A stretch of DNA of 64,000 bases from Bemisia tabaci (taxonomy: Eukaryota; Arthropoda; Insecta; Hemiptera; Aleyrodidae), in NCBI RefSeq assembly GCF_918797505.1, contig NC_092798.1, positions 8,073,501 to 8,137,500 of the forward strand, read 5' to 3'. The notes under the pieces are model-generated. The model saw only the letters and a list, made by a program, of their open reading frames with translations. It was not told the origin of the DNA and searched no databases. The translations under genes and the position numbers were made by a program. How positions within the stretch are numbered: the first letter of the stretch is position 1; every line of letters begins with the position of its first letter. Below are positions 11,446 through 21,367 of this stretch, in pieces.

Positions 11446-11779
11446 TTGCCATTTCGCGAATTCTCGAGTTTGGTGGTGCAACGAGGGTAGTATTTTACGT
11501 AAGCTTTTACGGTGCATTTTCACTCCTGAAAGACAACAATTTTTTAACGATTAATCTTGCCATTTCGCAAATTCTCGAATTTGGTGGTGCAACGAGGGTA
11601 GTATTTTCCGTAAGCTTTCACGGTACAGTTTCGCTCCTGAAAGACAACAATTTTTAAACGATTAATCTTGCCATTTCGCAAATTCTCGAATTTGGTGGTG
11701 CAGAGAGGGTAGTATTTACCGTAAGCTTTCACGGTACATTTTCACCCCTGAAAGACGACTATTTGTCAACGATTAATCT
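11446..11779. repeat. Minisatellite: three 111-bp tandem units
   Basis: Units start at 11446, 11557 and 11668 with ttgccatttcgc, giving an exact period of 111 bp. The array ends at aacgattaatctt near 11780. Each unit holds tttggtggtgca, gtagtatttt and a gtaagctttyacggt palindrome-like block. 111 is divisible by three, so the minus strand stays open across units 2 and 3, but I regard that frame as incidental. Confidence 0.9.
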
Positions 11780-12660
11780 TCTATTACGCCGCCGCGTAAA
11801 ATCTGACATTTTTTCCACCATGGCTTGTAGTATTTTATGTATATAATCATCGCAAATCCAAGAGACATTACTCTCAAACGAACAAACGTTTGATTTCAGC
11901 GAATTTTGAAAGCTCAGGTTGGCAACGAAGCTCGTGCACATCACCCCTGCGGGGCGAGATTGTGAGATGTCATCGTGTGCGTTGTATTTGGAGAAGTGTG
12001 CAGGTCATCGTTGTCAAATTAGTTGTAATTCCCCTCCAGATTAGATTATTTGAAGAATCACATAAGTGCCTACGCAGTTTCTATGATAGATACGTCCTTC
12101 TTCAAAAGAACTTTTATACAGACCAATCGAGAGATGTGAGTAAATCTATGTCTCAGCTACAAAAACGCTTATCTTCATTCACGACGTTGGAAAGTTCCAA
12201 ATCATCCCGGATTTTTTTGAGAAATAACCAAGGAAATTTCTCCTCCTGATCGTTCATGATTTTTAATCATTTCGTTGAGACATCAGCCCAGAAATTTCGT
12301 AGGAAAATTCTGGTATGTATTTTTCTGAAAAAAACCTTCATAATCGAATATCACCATAGCTTAAAAGGAAAAATATCGATATTTTGTTACCCTTTAGCCA
12401 AAGTATCACAAGCGCCATGCGACGTTTCAAAATATCTGCCGCCATTTTATTTTTTTGCAGATTTTTGTTGAATCTGTTAGAAAATTTCACCGAATTTTAT
12501 CGGCAGCACAAAGAAAATTCAGTGAAATTCTCAGCTTCATTGTACAATTTCTTTGTAAAACAATATAAAATGGCAGCGGAAATGTTTAAACATCGCATGG
12601 CGCATGTGATACTTCGGCCGAAGGCTGACGAATTGACCATTCACGCCTCGCCACTGATAA
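11780..12660. other. Unassigned sequence
   Basis: AT-rich. Plus-strand frames of 119 codons (11890-12249), 71 codons and 114 codons overlap or abut without splice or initiation support. No terminal repeats were recognised. I see no defensible gene. Confidence 0.35.
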
Positions 12661-12801
12661 TTGGACTACATTTTGCAATTTGGAACGACAATATCTGGCT
12701 CAGTTTTGAAACGACGTATGTACCATGAATACCCCTATGCATATGAGTGTTTTTACTGATGACCTAGGAGTTGTAGTTCCTAATAGCAAAATGCAGGCCA
12801 A
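12661..12801. mobile_element. T-family MITE (about 140 bp)
   Basis: Starts ttggactacattttgcaatt and ends with the inverse pattern atagcaaaatgcaggccaa. Family consensus ends are TTGGACTACATTTTGCAATT. The interior carries ggctcagttttgaaac. Other copies are 22507, 34112, 42027, 49235 and 50307. Confidence 0.75.
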
Positions 12802-12806
12802 TTATC

Positions 12807-12850
12807 CGAAATTCGGCAACGTCTGAAAGTCCATACGCCGTTTTCCCTTA
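12807..12850. mobile_element. P-family fragment (right end)
   Basis: cggcaacgtctgaaagtcca followed by tacgccgttttccctta matches the last 45 bp of the P family. The rest of the element is absent. Confidence 0.45.
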
Positions 12851-13454
12851 AAATGGCACCACCGCTCGCGTGCGCGGTATTGCGAAGGGATTGCGCGGAG
12901 ATCTCATCTCCCTTTCGGCGCCCCAGGGACGGCCATGGCCAGCGAGTCTGCACGGCGGCTGCGGCGAGTCGCGGATAAGCTCCCCTTCATCCCTTGTCCT
13001 TGTCCCTCCGCCGCTATCAACCCCTTCACACGCGAGTCTCCTTTCATCCATTTTTAATTCTTTAATATTCTCACCTACTTTCGAGGGTCCTTCCGGACTG
13101 CTCTTTCTTGTCCACCGCGCCGCACCGGTCCCAAGTCTCATTCAAGCCACTTTATTCCTCGTAATTTCCTCCCCGATGTCGTCATCGAGTACACCCTCGC
13201 CCTTTTTATCGCCTCCAGTCCGATTATATGCTGGCGCTCAACGCGCGCTATTCGTATCGAGTTCTTTTACGGTCCCTTTTATACTCTCGGAGGAATTCAT
13301 TCATGACTACGCTTTACGTCCCTGTTTGGTCGTAGGTCAGTTAAGTAGGTCTGGAGATGAATCTAAGTAGGCTAATAAAGTGAAGATGGCATCTTTTCTC
13401 AATGATGCCTAGATTTTTTTAGTATTTCATCTTAATAATTAAAAACTAAAGACA
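12851..13454. other. GC-rich block with long open frame, no clear gene
   Basis: A plus frame of 166 codons (12870-13370) and an opposing minus frame of 97 codons both cross this block. Neither has good splice or start support, and the plus product is a low-complexity Ser/Pro/Leu mix. It could be a 5' exon or promoter of a gene I cannot see. Confidence 0.25.
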
Positions 13455-14005
13455 ATGGACCACTAGACAAGGTTCGAATTTAAGCCTTAGGATACTTGTT
13501 TCTTTACCAAAATTTCACGTAAGACACGATGCGCACAGCGAAAATTACCGAAATCAACTTCTTACGAAGATATTTAATGATTCTTGATGCGTGAATTCAA
13601 ACCTCTCGCCTTTAAAACTCAATGCTCTACGTGACTCACATCGCGCGCTAAACGTTATCATGACAGTCTCTGCGATATAAAAATCTAGCAACCTCAATCT
13701 TGACGCTTTGGCTCAGCTGTAGCAAATTGCTTATAGTTTGAACAACTCATGGTGGAAAATGAACATTGCTCGATTGAGAAGCTTGCTGAAACCGTTGCAG
13801 TGCACGATTTGACTCGCGTAGAGCTTTGAGTTTCTTGTGAGCGGGCAGTTCAAATTCCTCGTAGCCTATGTGAAATAAAAACGTTAATATCTCCGTTAGG
13901 AGTTGGTTTCAGTAATTTTCGTTGTGCGCGTCGTGCTTCACGTGAAATTTTGGTGAAGAAACATGAATGAGGATGCTGAAATTCGTACCTTGTCTAGTGG
14001 TCCAT
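13455..14005. mobile_element. D-family MITE (551 bp), copy 2
   Basis: The same termini and exact length as 7355-7905, inserted in the opposite orientation (its interior reads as the inverse). It abuts the next element at 14005 without a gap. Confidence 0.85.
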
Positions 14006-14274
14006 TGGATTGCATTTTGCAAAAAGGAACCAGGATCATTAATTTATTGCTAAGATTGTGCAGCTCCTTTTGTCTTGGAAGGAACATCTGGTTATCTCTG
14101 AACAGTTTCTAACTTATTCGCTAAATACTGTAAATTTAGGACAAAAATTACCATGTAAATTTCTTATTTTTTCAGCATATAAATCGTTATACCGCAATAG
14201 ATGAAGTTGCACAATCTTAGCAACATTGCAATGCCCTGGTTCCTATCTGCAAAATGCAATCCAATTAAAAGACT
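14005..14274. mobile_element. TIR element adjoining D copy 2
   Basis: The ends TTGGATTGCATTTTGCAAAA and the inverse GCAAAATGCAATCCAA are followed inward by paired ggaaccagg/cctggttcc and ttgctaagattgtgca/tgcacaatcttagcaa. About 270 bp. The terminus resembles the T family (TTGGAyT..TTTTGC) but the interior differs. Confidence 0.7.
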
Positions 14275-14856
14275 TGAAGACCCAAGTTGATATTGATGCG
14301 CCATTTTCAATCGTTTTTATGAAGGTTGGGCATTTTTAAGGTTCCGAGACGGTGCGTTGTCATTCGTACAATTAAATTAACTTCATTTTCCATTGGGGAA
14401 ACACAATTTCTGGCTCATCTATAACAGCGTTATATAGGTCGTTATAGTGTAATAGGTTATAGGATCGCCTGAACTCTTAACAATCTTGTACCTTCTCGTC
14501 GAAATCCGAAGAAGCAAAAGGCGATACCACTATTCGAACTCCAGTGAGGTCAAATTGCCTACCCTCGTATTTGAAGGCGAACCGGGCTGCATTATGTTAC
14601 TTGCCTCCCGAGTAACATTCTTTGACAAACAAAAGTCTAAACGGTCAAAACTATATCGCTACACCGCTATGGATACTCACAGAGGCAATTATAGAGGTGT
14701 CAAACAGACGGGCTCAACTGCATTGCAACGTTGCACAGTTTCATTTATACATTTAATACTTGTTAACTCTAAAATGGTTACACAATTTCGTTTGAAATTT
14801 CTTTGCAATTAAACGAATTTTTTTGGTAATGTACAACATAATATTTCTACCCGTTA

Positions 14857-15786
14857 CCCTGGTAAAAATTGGCAGTAGAATCTGTGTTCCAAAATACCAT
14901 AGACCTAAAGCCGACTGTAAGATTTTCAATAGCTTCTATAGCCAGCTGCACAATTTCTTATAGCCTTTTATTGCCGATGGCGATTGAGCAACAGCCAGGC
15001 GATAAAGTGTATGCTACATGTTACTAATTACGGATGCTAGGACTACCGCTCTATTTTTGGGCTGTAGTATCTTGATTTATTTTGCGCGGAAAGCTCCGTA
15101 CTTTTGAAGGATGCCTGCCATTCCTAATATGTTGGAGCGCCTTCAATTTCGTATGATACTGTGCAATACATCTGGTGTGAAATAGTTGCTTCAAGCGCCG
15201 TGGCACGCTGCGGCGTGGCGGGCGGGCAGCCAGCGCGAAAAGCGCCTTAGCGCCTACAAACCTAACAGGGATACTTCACGCATTGCGCCATGCGTGAAGT
15301 ATCCCAGTTAGGTTTGTAGGCGCTGGTGCGCGCTTATCGCTGGCAGCTCGCCGCTCCGCTCTGTGTTATGCTCCAATATAATCTTGCGGAGTCAGCGTTT
15401 TTCAACTCATGATTTTGAAATGTTTGCACATCTTGTATGGATTATTCTCATTTTAATTGATGAAAAAAATATGTATTGAAGGAAATTATAATGTGTGTTT
15501 TGTGAATATTATGTTGGCTCCGTATGAAACTTAATGCTTTCCAAAGCACACGAATTTCTACACAATTTCTTATACCCTTTTATAGCCGATGGCGATAAAG
15601 TGTAAAGCCCGGCGATAGGAACTATAGCCCAGCTGTATACTTTTTTATCGCTTCGTATAGCCCGGCTATATGATTTGCTCCGCTTTCTACAGCCAGCTAT
15701 ATGATTTTCTATTGCCTTCTTTAGCCGACAATAAGAATTCCTATGGTATTTTGAAACGCAGCTCCTATCGCCAATTTTTACCAGGG
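14857..15786. mobile_element. J-family element (930 bp) with TA duplication
   Basis: The ends CCCTGGTAAAAATTGG and the inverse CCAATTTTTACCAGGG are flanked by TA at 14855-14856 and 15787-15788. Copy A at 363-372 reads cccgataata without the element, giving an empty site. The interior has repeated tatagc/gctata blocks and a central hairpin (15244-15330). A second, inverted copy is 31952-32899. No transposase frame is present. Confidence 0.9.
15244..15330. repeat. Hairpin module inside J element
   Basis: The arms GCGCCTACAAACCTAACAGG and gatacttcacgcattgcgc pair with tgcgtgaagtatccc and the inverse of the first block, forming a roughly 75-bp near-perfect palindrome. The same module recurs at 32413-32495 and 61029-61195, with a related fragment at 51893. 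Confidence 0.85.
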
Positions 15787-16761
15787 TAATAGATGGAAAA
15801 ATAAGTTTTCAAGTGAAAGATGGAACGTTGCAATAAAAGTCAGCCCCCCTGCCTCTCATCCCTTCAATTACAATCTAAAGAGAGTGTATCGATGGTTTAG
15901 TTGAACCGTAGAGCAGCCAGGGGAATGACCCGCCAGGAATGCGAAAAATAATAGAAGATACACTATGGATAGACAAGTTTGGGAGGTCATTCACCCTGAG
16001 CTCGAACCCCAGGTAGGGCCATCGATGCAGCGCTCCGAACTCCGCCTAGACAGGCACGATCGAATCTTCAGACGCATTGTTCCCCATGCCATTCGTTATT
16101 CAATCGCCAGCCTCCACAAAAAAATCGCGCTAATTTCGCGCGAAACGACAGAAAATCCTCGGAATCCCGCCAGATTCGGCAACCCGACCCGCAGACAATG
16201 CGCATGCCGCAACGAGTACATTTTTCCACGGCGTTCCGGAACGGAACGCGGGATTTGGGAGGAATGTTAGAGGCAGGAATTTCGCAGAATCTGGGTGACG
16301 CATGCGCAGACGCTGAGTTATGCAATTGGCGGGCAATGGACCGGGATGCTGGGACTACCTGCCTACGCCTGAATGAGCCGGACCGGTTCTCGCTTGAGCG
16401 CGGTAAGCGGCAAAGCGCCGGCCACGCCGGTTGCCGGTAAAAATGTCTAAGGTGTCAGGTCTGTGGGCACGTACATCCTCCCTGGGTTGCCGCGTCGAGT
16501 TAACATAGGATGCAAGAGTGCAGTCGCACCTCAGAAAAGAGCGTAATGTGATGAAAATGAGCTTTTTCAGCTTTTTGAGATAAACGAAACTCAGCGCCAG
16601 CGAGAAAAAGCAAAAAATTGACTTTTCAACTTTTGGATGGAAACCAGAAGGCATTTTCTACGGCAGAGATCGGTATGCGGGTGCTTTCAAATAAAGGTCC
16701 AACTTAGGCTTCAAAGCTCCCTCCCCCTTCAAAATTGTATTTTGAATTTTGGGGCAATGTA

Positions 16762-17076
16762 TACGGAGGAAAAAACTTCGTGCATGGGACCCGAAGTTGA
16801 GGTCACATGAATCTCTGAAGTTTTCGGATTCGAGATCCGAAAATTTGAGGCTTAGCTGCCGAAGTTCGGGTCAGACATCTGATCTACGTAGGTACATACC
16901 GAAGGTTCGGGTCACAATCAGACATCTGAGGTACTGCGGTACTTATCGAAGTAATTTGGATGTCTGAACCGACCTTCGGCAGTTGGACATCAAGTTTTTG
17001 GATGCGTGATCCGACAACTTCAGAGATCCACATGACCTCGAGTTAGTGTCCCATGCGCGAAGTTTTTTTCTCTGTG
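16762..17076. mobile_element. I-family MITE, copy B
   Basis: The counterpart of 1425-1737, flanked by TA at both ends. The left end has mutated to TACGGAGGAAAAAAC. It was present before the duplication. Confidence 0.8.
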
Positions 17077-17167
17077 TAAGGTTCAAAATCAGGGACTACA
17101 GCTAGTAAAGCCGAATGGTCAGGCTAAGATGTGAAATTCGACCGCGAAATGTAGTACTACCTAAACT

Positions 17168-17289
17168 GGTCGTATTTCTGTCGAGCGGAACTAAGTGCAT
17201 TATGACGAGAGCCCTGTTGTGCATATATTCTTATGGCTCTCAGGGTCCATGTATTATTGCACATAGTTCCGTTTGGCAGAAACACGTCC
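17168..17289. mobile_element. G-family MITE, copy B counterpart
   Basis: The orthologous position of 1829-1950 within the duplication. Same 122-bp length, with only a few substitutions. Confidence 0.8.
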
Positions 17290-17496
17290 AACTTCGCTCC
17301 AATTTCACCTCATTTCCCAAATTTTCGTCATTGTGGCCGTCTTACCGACAAAATTTAAATAAAATTTCCAAGGCATGTCTCGCAATTATTTCAAAATAAT
17401 CCATTTGTGAAGGGTCCAATGGGCTCTGGGCAGGGGGGAGGTGCCCCCTGCCCCCCTAGTTCCAGTAATGGCTGTAGCGGCAACGCAGACGATGAC

Positions 17497-17850
17497 TCAC
17501 CGGTCATCCATCGGAATGACCACGTCACGACGTCGTCGCGCTTGCCACGTCGTGCAGAAAAACCGCAATTTTCGCGCTCCGATCAGCCCGAAATTACTGA
17601 TTTCAACCGCGATCTGCCGCGCGGTCCAGGCCCTGATTCTGGCGGGCAGCGGATGTAGCCAAGTGCCCCCCTCTCCGCGGTCCCCTATTGTGTTCGGGAC
17701 CCTCGCCTGTTCCCTTCCGGCGATGTCGTTTCCCATTTTAATCGGACTTCTTTTACACGGCTTCTTATGGGGAATTTTTGAGACTACACTGCGATTTGGC
17801 AACGGTGTTCTCGCCTTTCCCATGGTTCTGGACCCCCCGCCCCCTCTCAT
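17497..17850 (-). other. 117-codon minus frame ending at a donor-like site
   Basis: A GC-rich minus frame from 17850 ends ...VVIPMDDR, where the last codon overlaps CG/GTGAGT, a strong splice donor. It contains an Arg-rich segment (QARRRRD). Copy A has two offsetting single-base indels across the same interval, so the frame is not kept in both. This could be a first coding exon of a duplicated gene or chance openness in GC-rich DNA. No product is recognised. Confidence 0.2.
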
Positions 17851-18762
17851 TCCTGGTGGCCAATGTGGATGAGATACACTTGACGGTAGCCTCGCCGGAT
17901 CCTCCCGATTGGAGTTGATGCGGGAGTAATGAGAATGAATTTCTGCACCGGTGTTGCCATTTTGCCGGGGATCGGATCAATTTTTAGTCGCAAAATCGAG
18001 GTTTAATGGTCAACTATCTTAGATCAGTGAAAATGTGATGAGGTTTGTCACCAGCGTTTCAATTTCACTTTTGAGTTTTAGTACCATTCGACCCTTTAAG
18101 CTCGATTTTTTGAGGCCTCTGAAGATTTTTCAGGAGCCGAATTGAATTTTGCCTAAGTATCGCGGCGCATTTAGTGAACAGTCATACGCAAAATGTACTT
18201 AAACAGGACTTGCAGTTGTGACTTTGGAAAGGTTGACGGAAAATCATCGATCAGAAAAATTAGGATCGCGGTAATTTTTAGGAGCCATGTTTAGGCAAGG
18301 TTTTTCATTTTTTAAGTTGCCTCAAAATTGAGCCTTTGCCGATTGTATGGGAGCATTTGGTGCAATGCGATGGCGCCTGCGGGCTTGAAACGCTGGTCGG
18401 AACGTCAACTCTCGCGACCAATAATTACGGACCTACCGCCATTCGAAATGTATGATGCTTGGCATCATCCACTACCCCAACGCACGCAGTCGTGTCTCCC
18501 ACCTTAGAAATCGGCAGGATCAGCTCGCCTCATACCTGCACGCCGCGACCGATCTCTCAACCTGCTTTACCTGTGAAAGGTCGCATTCCTCTTTTTACGA
18601 CTTCCCTGGATCTGCCCCGTGGGTCCAGGAACGCAACCTTCCTCCTCGTCACTCTTCGAGTCTCAGATCGGCCACCACCTCGTGCTGATCATCCTCTCAG
18701 TCGAAACTTTGATCGTATGAATTTCATATATTTATCTCTTTTTTTTGCACGATTTTACCCTT

Positions 18763-18893
18763 ACTGAAAAAACAGTTCGGTAAAAGATTCCGAGCTCTTA
18801 ACTTTTTTTATTTTATGAAACTAAAAAGTTCGATATGTGCAATATGCACCTAAGTTCGGAATCTTTTACTGAACGTCTTTTTCAGAGTGCATT
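18763..18893. mobile_element. Internally deleted form of the 3560-5049 element
   Basis: Both terminal inverted repeats are kept (GTTCGGTAAAAGATTCCGAG and AGTTCGGAATCTTTTACTGA), but the interior is reduced to about 60 bp. The junction lies in a T run shared by both breakpoints in copy A (cttaacttttt and gtttttatttt), consistent with deletion by short homology. Confidence 0.75.
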
Positions 18894-18897
18894 CAAA

Positions 18898-19332
18898 CAA
18901 TGGAGATGTTGCATGTGTGAGGGATTGCGATTTGACTGTTGGTTCTTACGTAAAAGTTCGCGAGAAACACGATGGTGTCACTGGTTTTCTCTGAAATCAT
19001 CTCCCAAGCTCAAAAAAAGCTCTCAAAGTGAGGCCAAAATGGAGGGGATATTCCGCCTGCCTTCATTTAGGGACTCCAAAACTGAAAACACGGCATCATT
19101 GCTGATGTATTTGCTCCCTATCTTTGCATGGAGAGTTTGTCTTGATGTAGAGGTGGACTCTCAGGGTAGGGCGGGATATCCCCTCCATTTTGGCCTCACT
19201 TTGAGAGCTTTTTTTGAGCTTGGGAGTTAATTTCAGAGAAAACCAGTGGCACCATCGTGTTTCCCGCGAACTTTTACATAAGAAACAGCAGTCAAATCGC
19301 AAATCCCTCACATATGCAACATCTCCATTTTC
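18898..19332. mobile_element. H-family foldback, deleted left arm
   Basis: The right arm and spacer are intact, but the left arm jumps from ggggatattccgcc straight to the spacer (tgccttcattta). About 75 bp of arm next to the spacer, plus some spacer, is missing relative to 5061-5568. Confidence 0.8.
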
Positions 19333-19620
19333 ATAGCAAGTGATGAAAGTAAGTGAATTCGACCCGAAAAATAGCAACACTGTTTTATGCATCTCCGCTG
19401 AGGCCGTCGTCTGTCCGCGGCTTTATAATTGCGCCCGGAGACAAAATATCCCGGAGACGCGGCGCTGTCCCATTGCAATCATGAACGAAATAACCTAGAG
19501 ACCTCGCGTTAATGACTTTTCCCGAGACGAAGTATTTTTGAGGCCCTGCGCTGGCTGTCCATAGCAATGCACAAAATGGGTGCGACGAAAGACGGTTTCG
19601 GGATACCTGCAACAGCAACA

Positions 19621-19874
19621 CTGCCATGCCAAGTAAAAACGCCATAAATGAACCTTTAGATGTTGCTAGGCTCCCTTCGATAAAAGCCGAATTTACTGGG
19701 AAAATTTTTAATATTTTTCGTCAAATTTTTCGACCAATTTTATTCGCGATTTGATCCAAAATACCCGAAAATTTCAAGGATAAATATGAATAACTTGCCT
19801 CAAAAATACATGTTTTATTCGGAGAAATTTAGCAACTCTCGAATGTTTATACGGCCTTTTCCCTTAGAACTGTG
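19621..19874. mobile_element. P-family MITE, copy B counterpart
   Basis: The duplicate of 5851-6106. The left end is ctgccatgccaagtaaaaac. The right end is degraded (cccttagaactgtg). Confidence 0.7.
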
Positions 19875-19957
19875 AAATACTATTGTTCATATAATGATGA
19901 CTGATGCATGACCTATCGAGCTGCTTGACGAGAGAGTTTTTCAAACTGGTAGGGCGG

Positions 19958-20562
19958 TCTGGCCAGGGGTGCTAGGCTGCTTTAGCACATTTTTCTCAAA
20001 ATGTTTGATGGTCACTCATGGGGCCAATCATGCAAGCCCATTCGCAAAATTCTGAGGAGGAGCCAATGATATTTACCGAATGTTAGATTCCGGAACTTTG
20101 AGCTTGAGCCTCAACCTCGAACTAACTTTGAAAGCGCAAAGTACTCGAGAACGAATTGTCATCAAGCTAGGTCAATTGACACCTCATGGGCTTAAAGATT
20201 TCAACGTGAATGACTGGGAATCCAACTTTCCTTTGCACTGAAAGGAAAAAGTAATGTTGGCATTAATCAAGACTGTGACCATACTATTTTCGATCGTGAC
20301 CAATACATATAAATCCTAGATTTATTTTTCAATTTACTTGTTGTCCTTCTCATCGAGAAACGTCCGAAAATCTTTGTGGGCTGCGAGGCAAGACTAGGCG
20401 TAACTGGACGTACTTATGGTATAAAAAAATAAATTAAATAAAAATAAATAATATCAAAATATACTCTTTTTGCTTTAACTCACTTCTACATGGTTCCTTT
20501 TAGCATATTGAAGAAAATGTTTCAAGAAAGGATTTATTCACGATTTACATGAGTTTTAATTA
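19958..20562. other. Unassigned sequence
   Basis: Unique AT-rich DNA between the duplication end and the Tigger-like element. No frame above 60 codons and no terminal repeats seen. Confidence 0.4.
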
Positions 20563-20689
20563 CAGTAGACTCAGGATTATCCGGATTCGTATTATCCGGA
20601 CTCTGGATTATCCGGATCGATTTTGCAACCATGTGACTACGTACGCATTCCGATAAGTGAGCGGATCCGCGGAGAAGCGGTCGCAAGGC

Positions 20690-20885
20690 ATATTGGCGCC
20701 TGCAAGGCTGTAGGAATACTTCACGCATTGCGCCAAACAGTGAGGTCGGCGTGGAACGCATTAGCGCCTACTAGATTGCATAAATACTTCTCGCATTACG
20801 CCAAACGCAGTGCAGTCGGTTAGTAAGCCTAAAACGCACATTAGCGGCTACAAGACTGCATGAATACTTCACGCATTGCGCGATT
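20690..20885. repeat. Three diverged copies of a 'cttcacgcattgcgc' unit
   Basis: gaatacttcacgcattgcgc, aatacttctcgcattacgcc and gaatacttcacgcattgcgc recur about every 75-85 bp, each preceded by a tagcgcctac-like block. The unit is a diverged relative of the hairpin module in the J elements. Confidence 0.6.
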
Positions 20886-21089
20886 TAATCGTTGTATTGT
20901 AATTTATCGTTGTCGGCTACCATTCACAATCACCATTGAGTCGTTCAGTTTGGCGTCAACCTTTTAAATTCGTGTTGGTATGTACATGATGTATACATAA
21001 TAAGAATACTGTGGTGTTGGTTGGTGGTGTTTGATTTTACTATTCTTATCCGGATTTCTTTTTCATCCGGATCGGTCCCGGCACCAACT

Positions 21090-21336
21090 GGACTGAGTTA
21101 AGCAGAAAGGAACCAACCCACATTTTGGAAAAAATTGAGCCATGAGAGGTTTTGAACTCAACCACTGCTCTACTACCTATCGCCGAAAATTCAAAGTTTT
21201 TCTCGGAGCAAATTTTACAGAAATTGAACTTGAAGTTTATCTTTTACATTGAGTCTTATGTAGGAGCCAAACTTTAAACCTCTTTTTCTCGGTTCGATCC
21301 CGATGTGGCTTGGTTCCTTTCTGTTTAACTCCGTCC
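21090..21336. mobile_element. Nested TIR element with AACT duplication
   Basis: The ends GGACTGAGTTAAGCAGAAAG and inverse CTTTCTGTTTAACTCCGTCC are flanked by AACT at 21086-21089 and 21337-21340. The subterminal ggaaccaacccacat/atgtggcttggttcc also pair. The same termini appear in the composite at 60.5-61.5 kb (ggaccacgtttaggagaaag). Confidence 0.75.
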
Positions 21337-21367
21337 AACTAATCCAGATAATCCAGAGTCTACTGTA

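Larger units (their letters stand above)
14503..19957. repeat. Segmental duplication, copy B
   Basis: Same orientation as 1-6198. Relative to copy A it has gained a J element (14857-15786). It lacks the G element of 3097-3218, has lost most of the 3560-5049 element, and has lost part of the left arm of the H foldback. The right end of homology is after ctggccagg at about 19957. Confidence 0.9.
20563..21365. mobile_element. Tigger/pogo-like non-autonomous element
   Basis: The ends CAGTAGACTCAGGATTATCC and the inverse ggataatCCAGAGTCTACTG are flanked by TA at 20561-20562 and 21366-21367. CAGTAGACTC-type ends with TA duplication are typical of pogo/Tigger members of the Tc1/mariner superfamily. 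Further gattatccgga units lie just inside the left end. There is no DDE transposase frame. It contains a tandem block (20690-20885) and a nested element (21090-21336). Confidence 0.75.

Noticed and set aside
12870..13370. A 166-codon plus-strand frame
   Set aside because: It overlaps a P fragment at the left, and the product is a low-complexity Ser/Pro/Leu mix with no start or splice support.
3248..18767. Paired frames of 78 and 102 codons conserved between the duplicates
   Set aside because: Two registers overlap in both copies and the duplicates are too alike for conservation to mean anything.
21120..21180. A tRNA-like reading (gtagagcagtggttgagttc) inside the nested element at 21090
   Set aside because: The two promoter-like boxes are only about 15 nt apart, too close for a pol III A/B pair.
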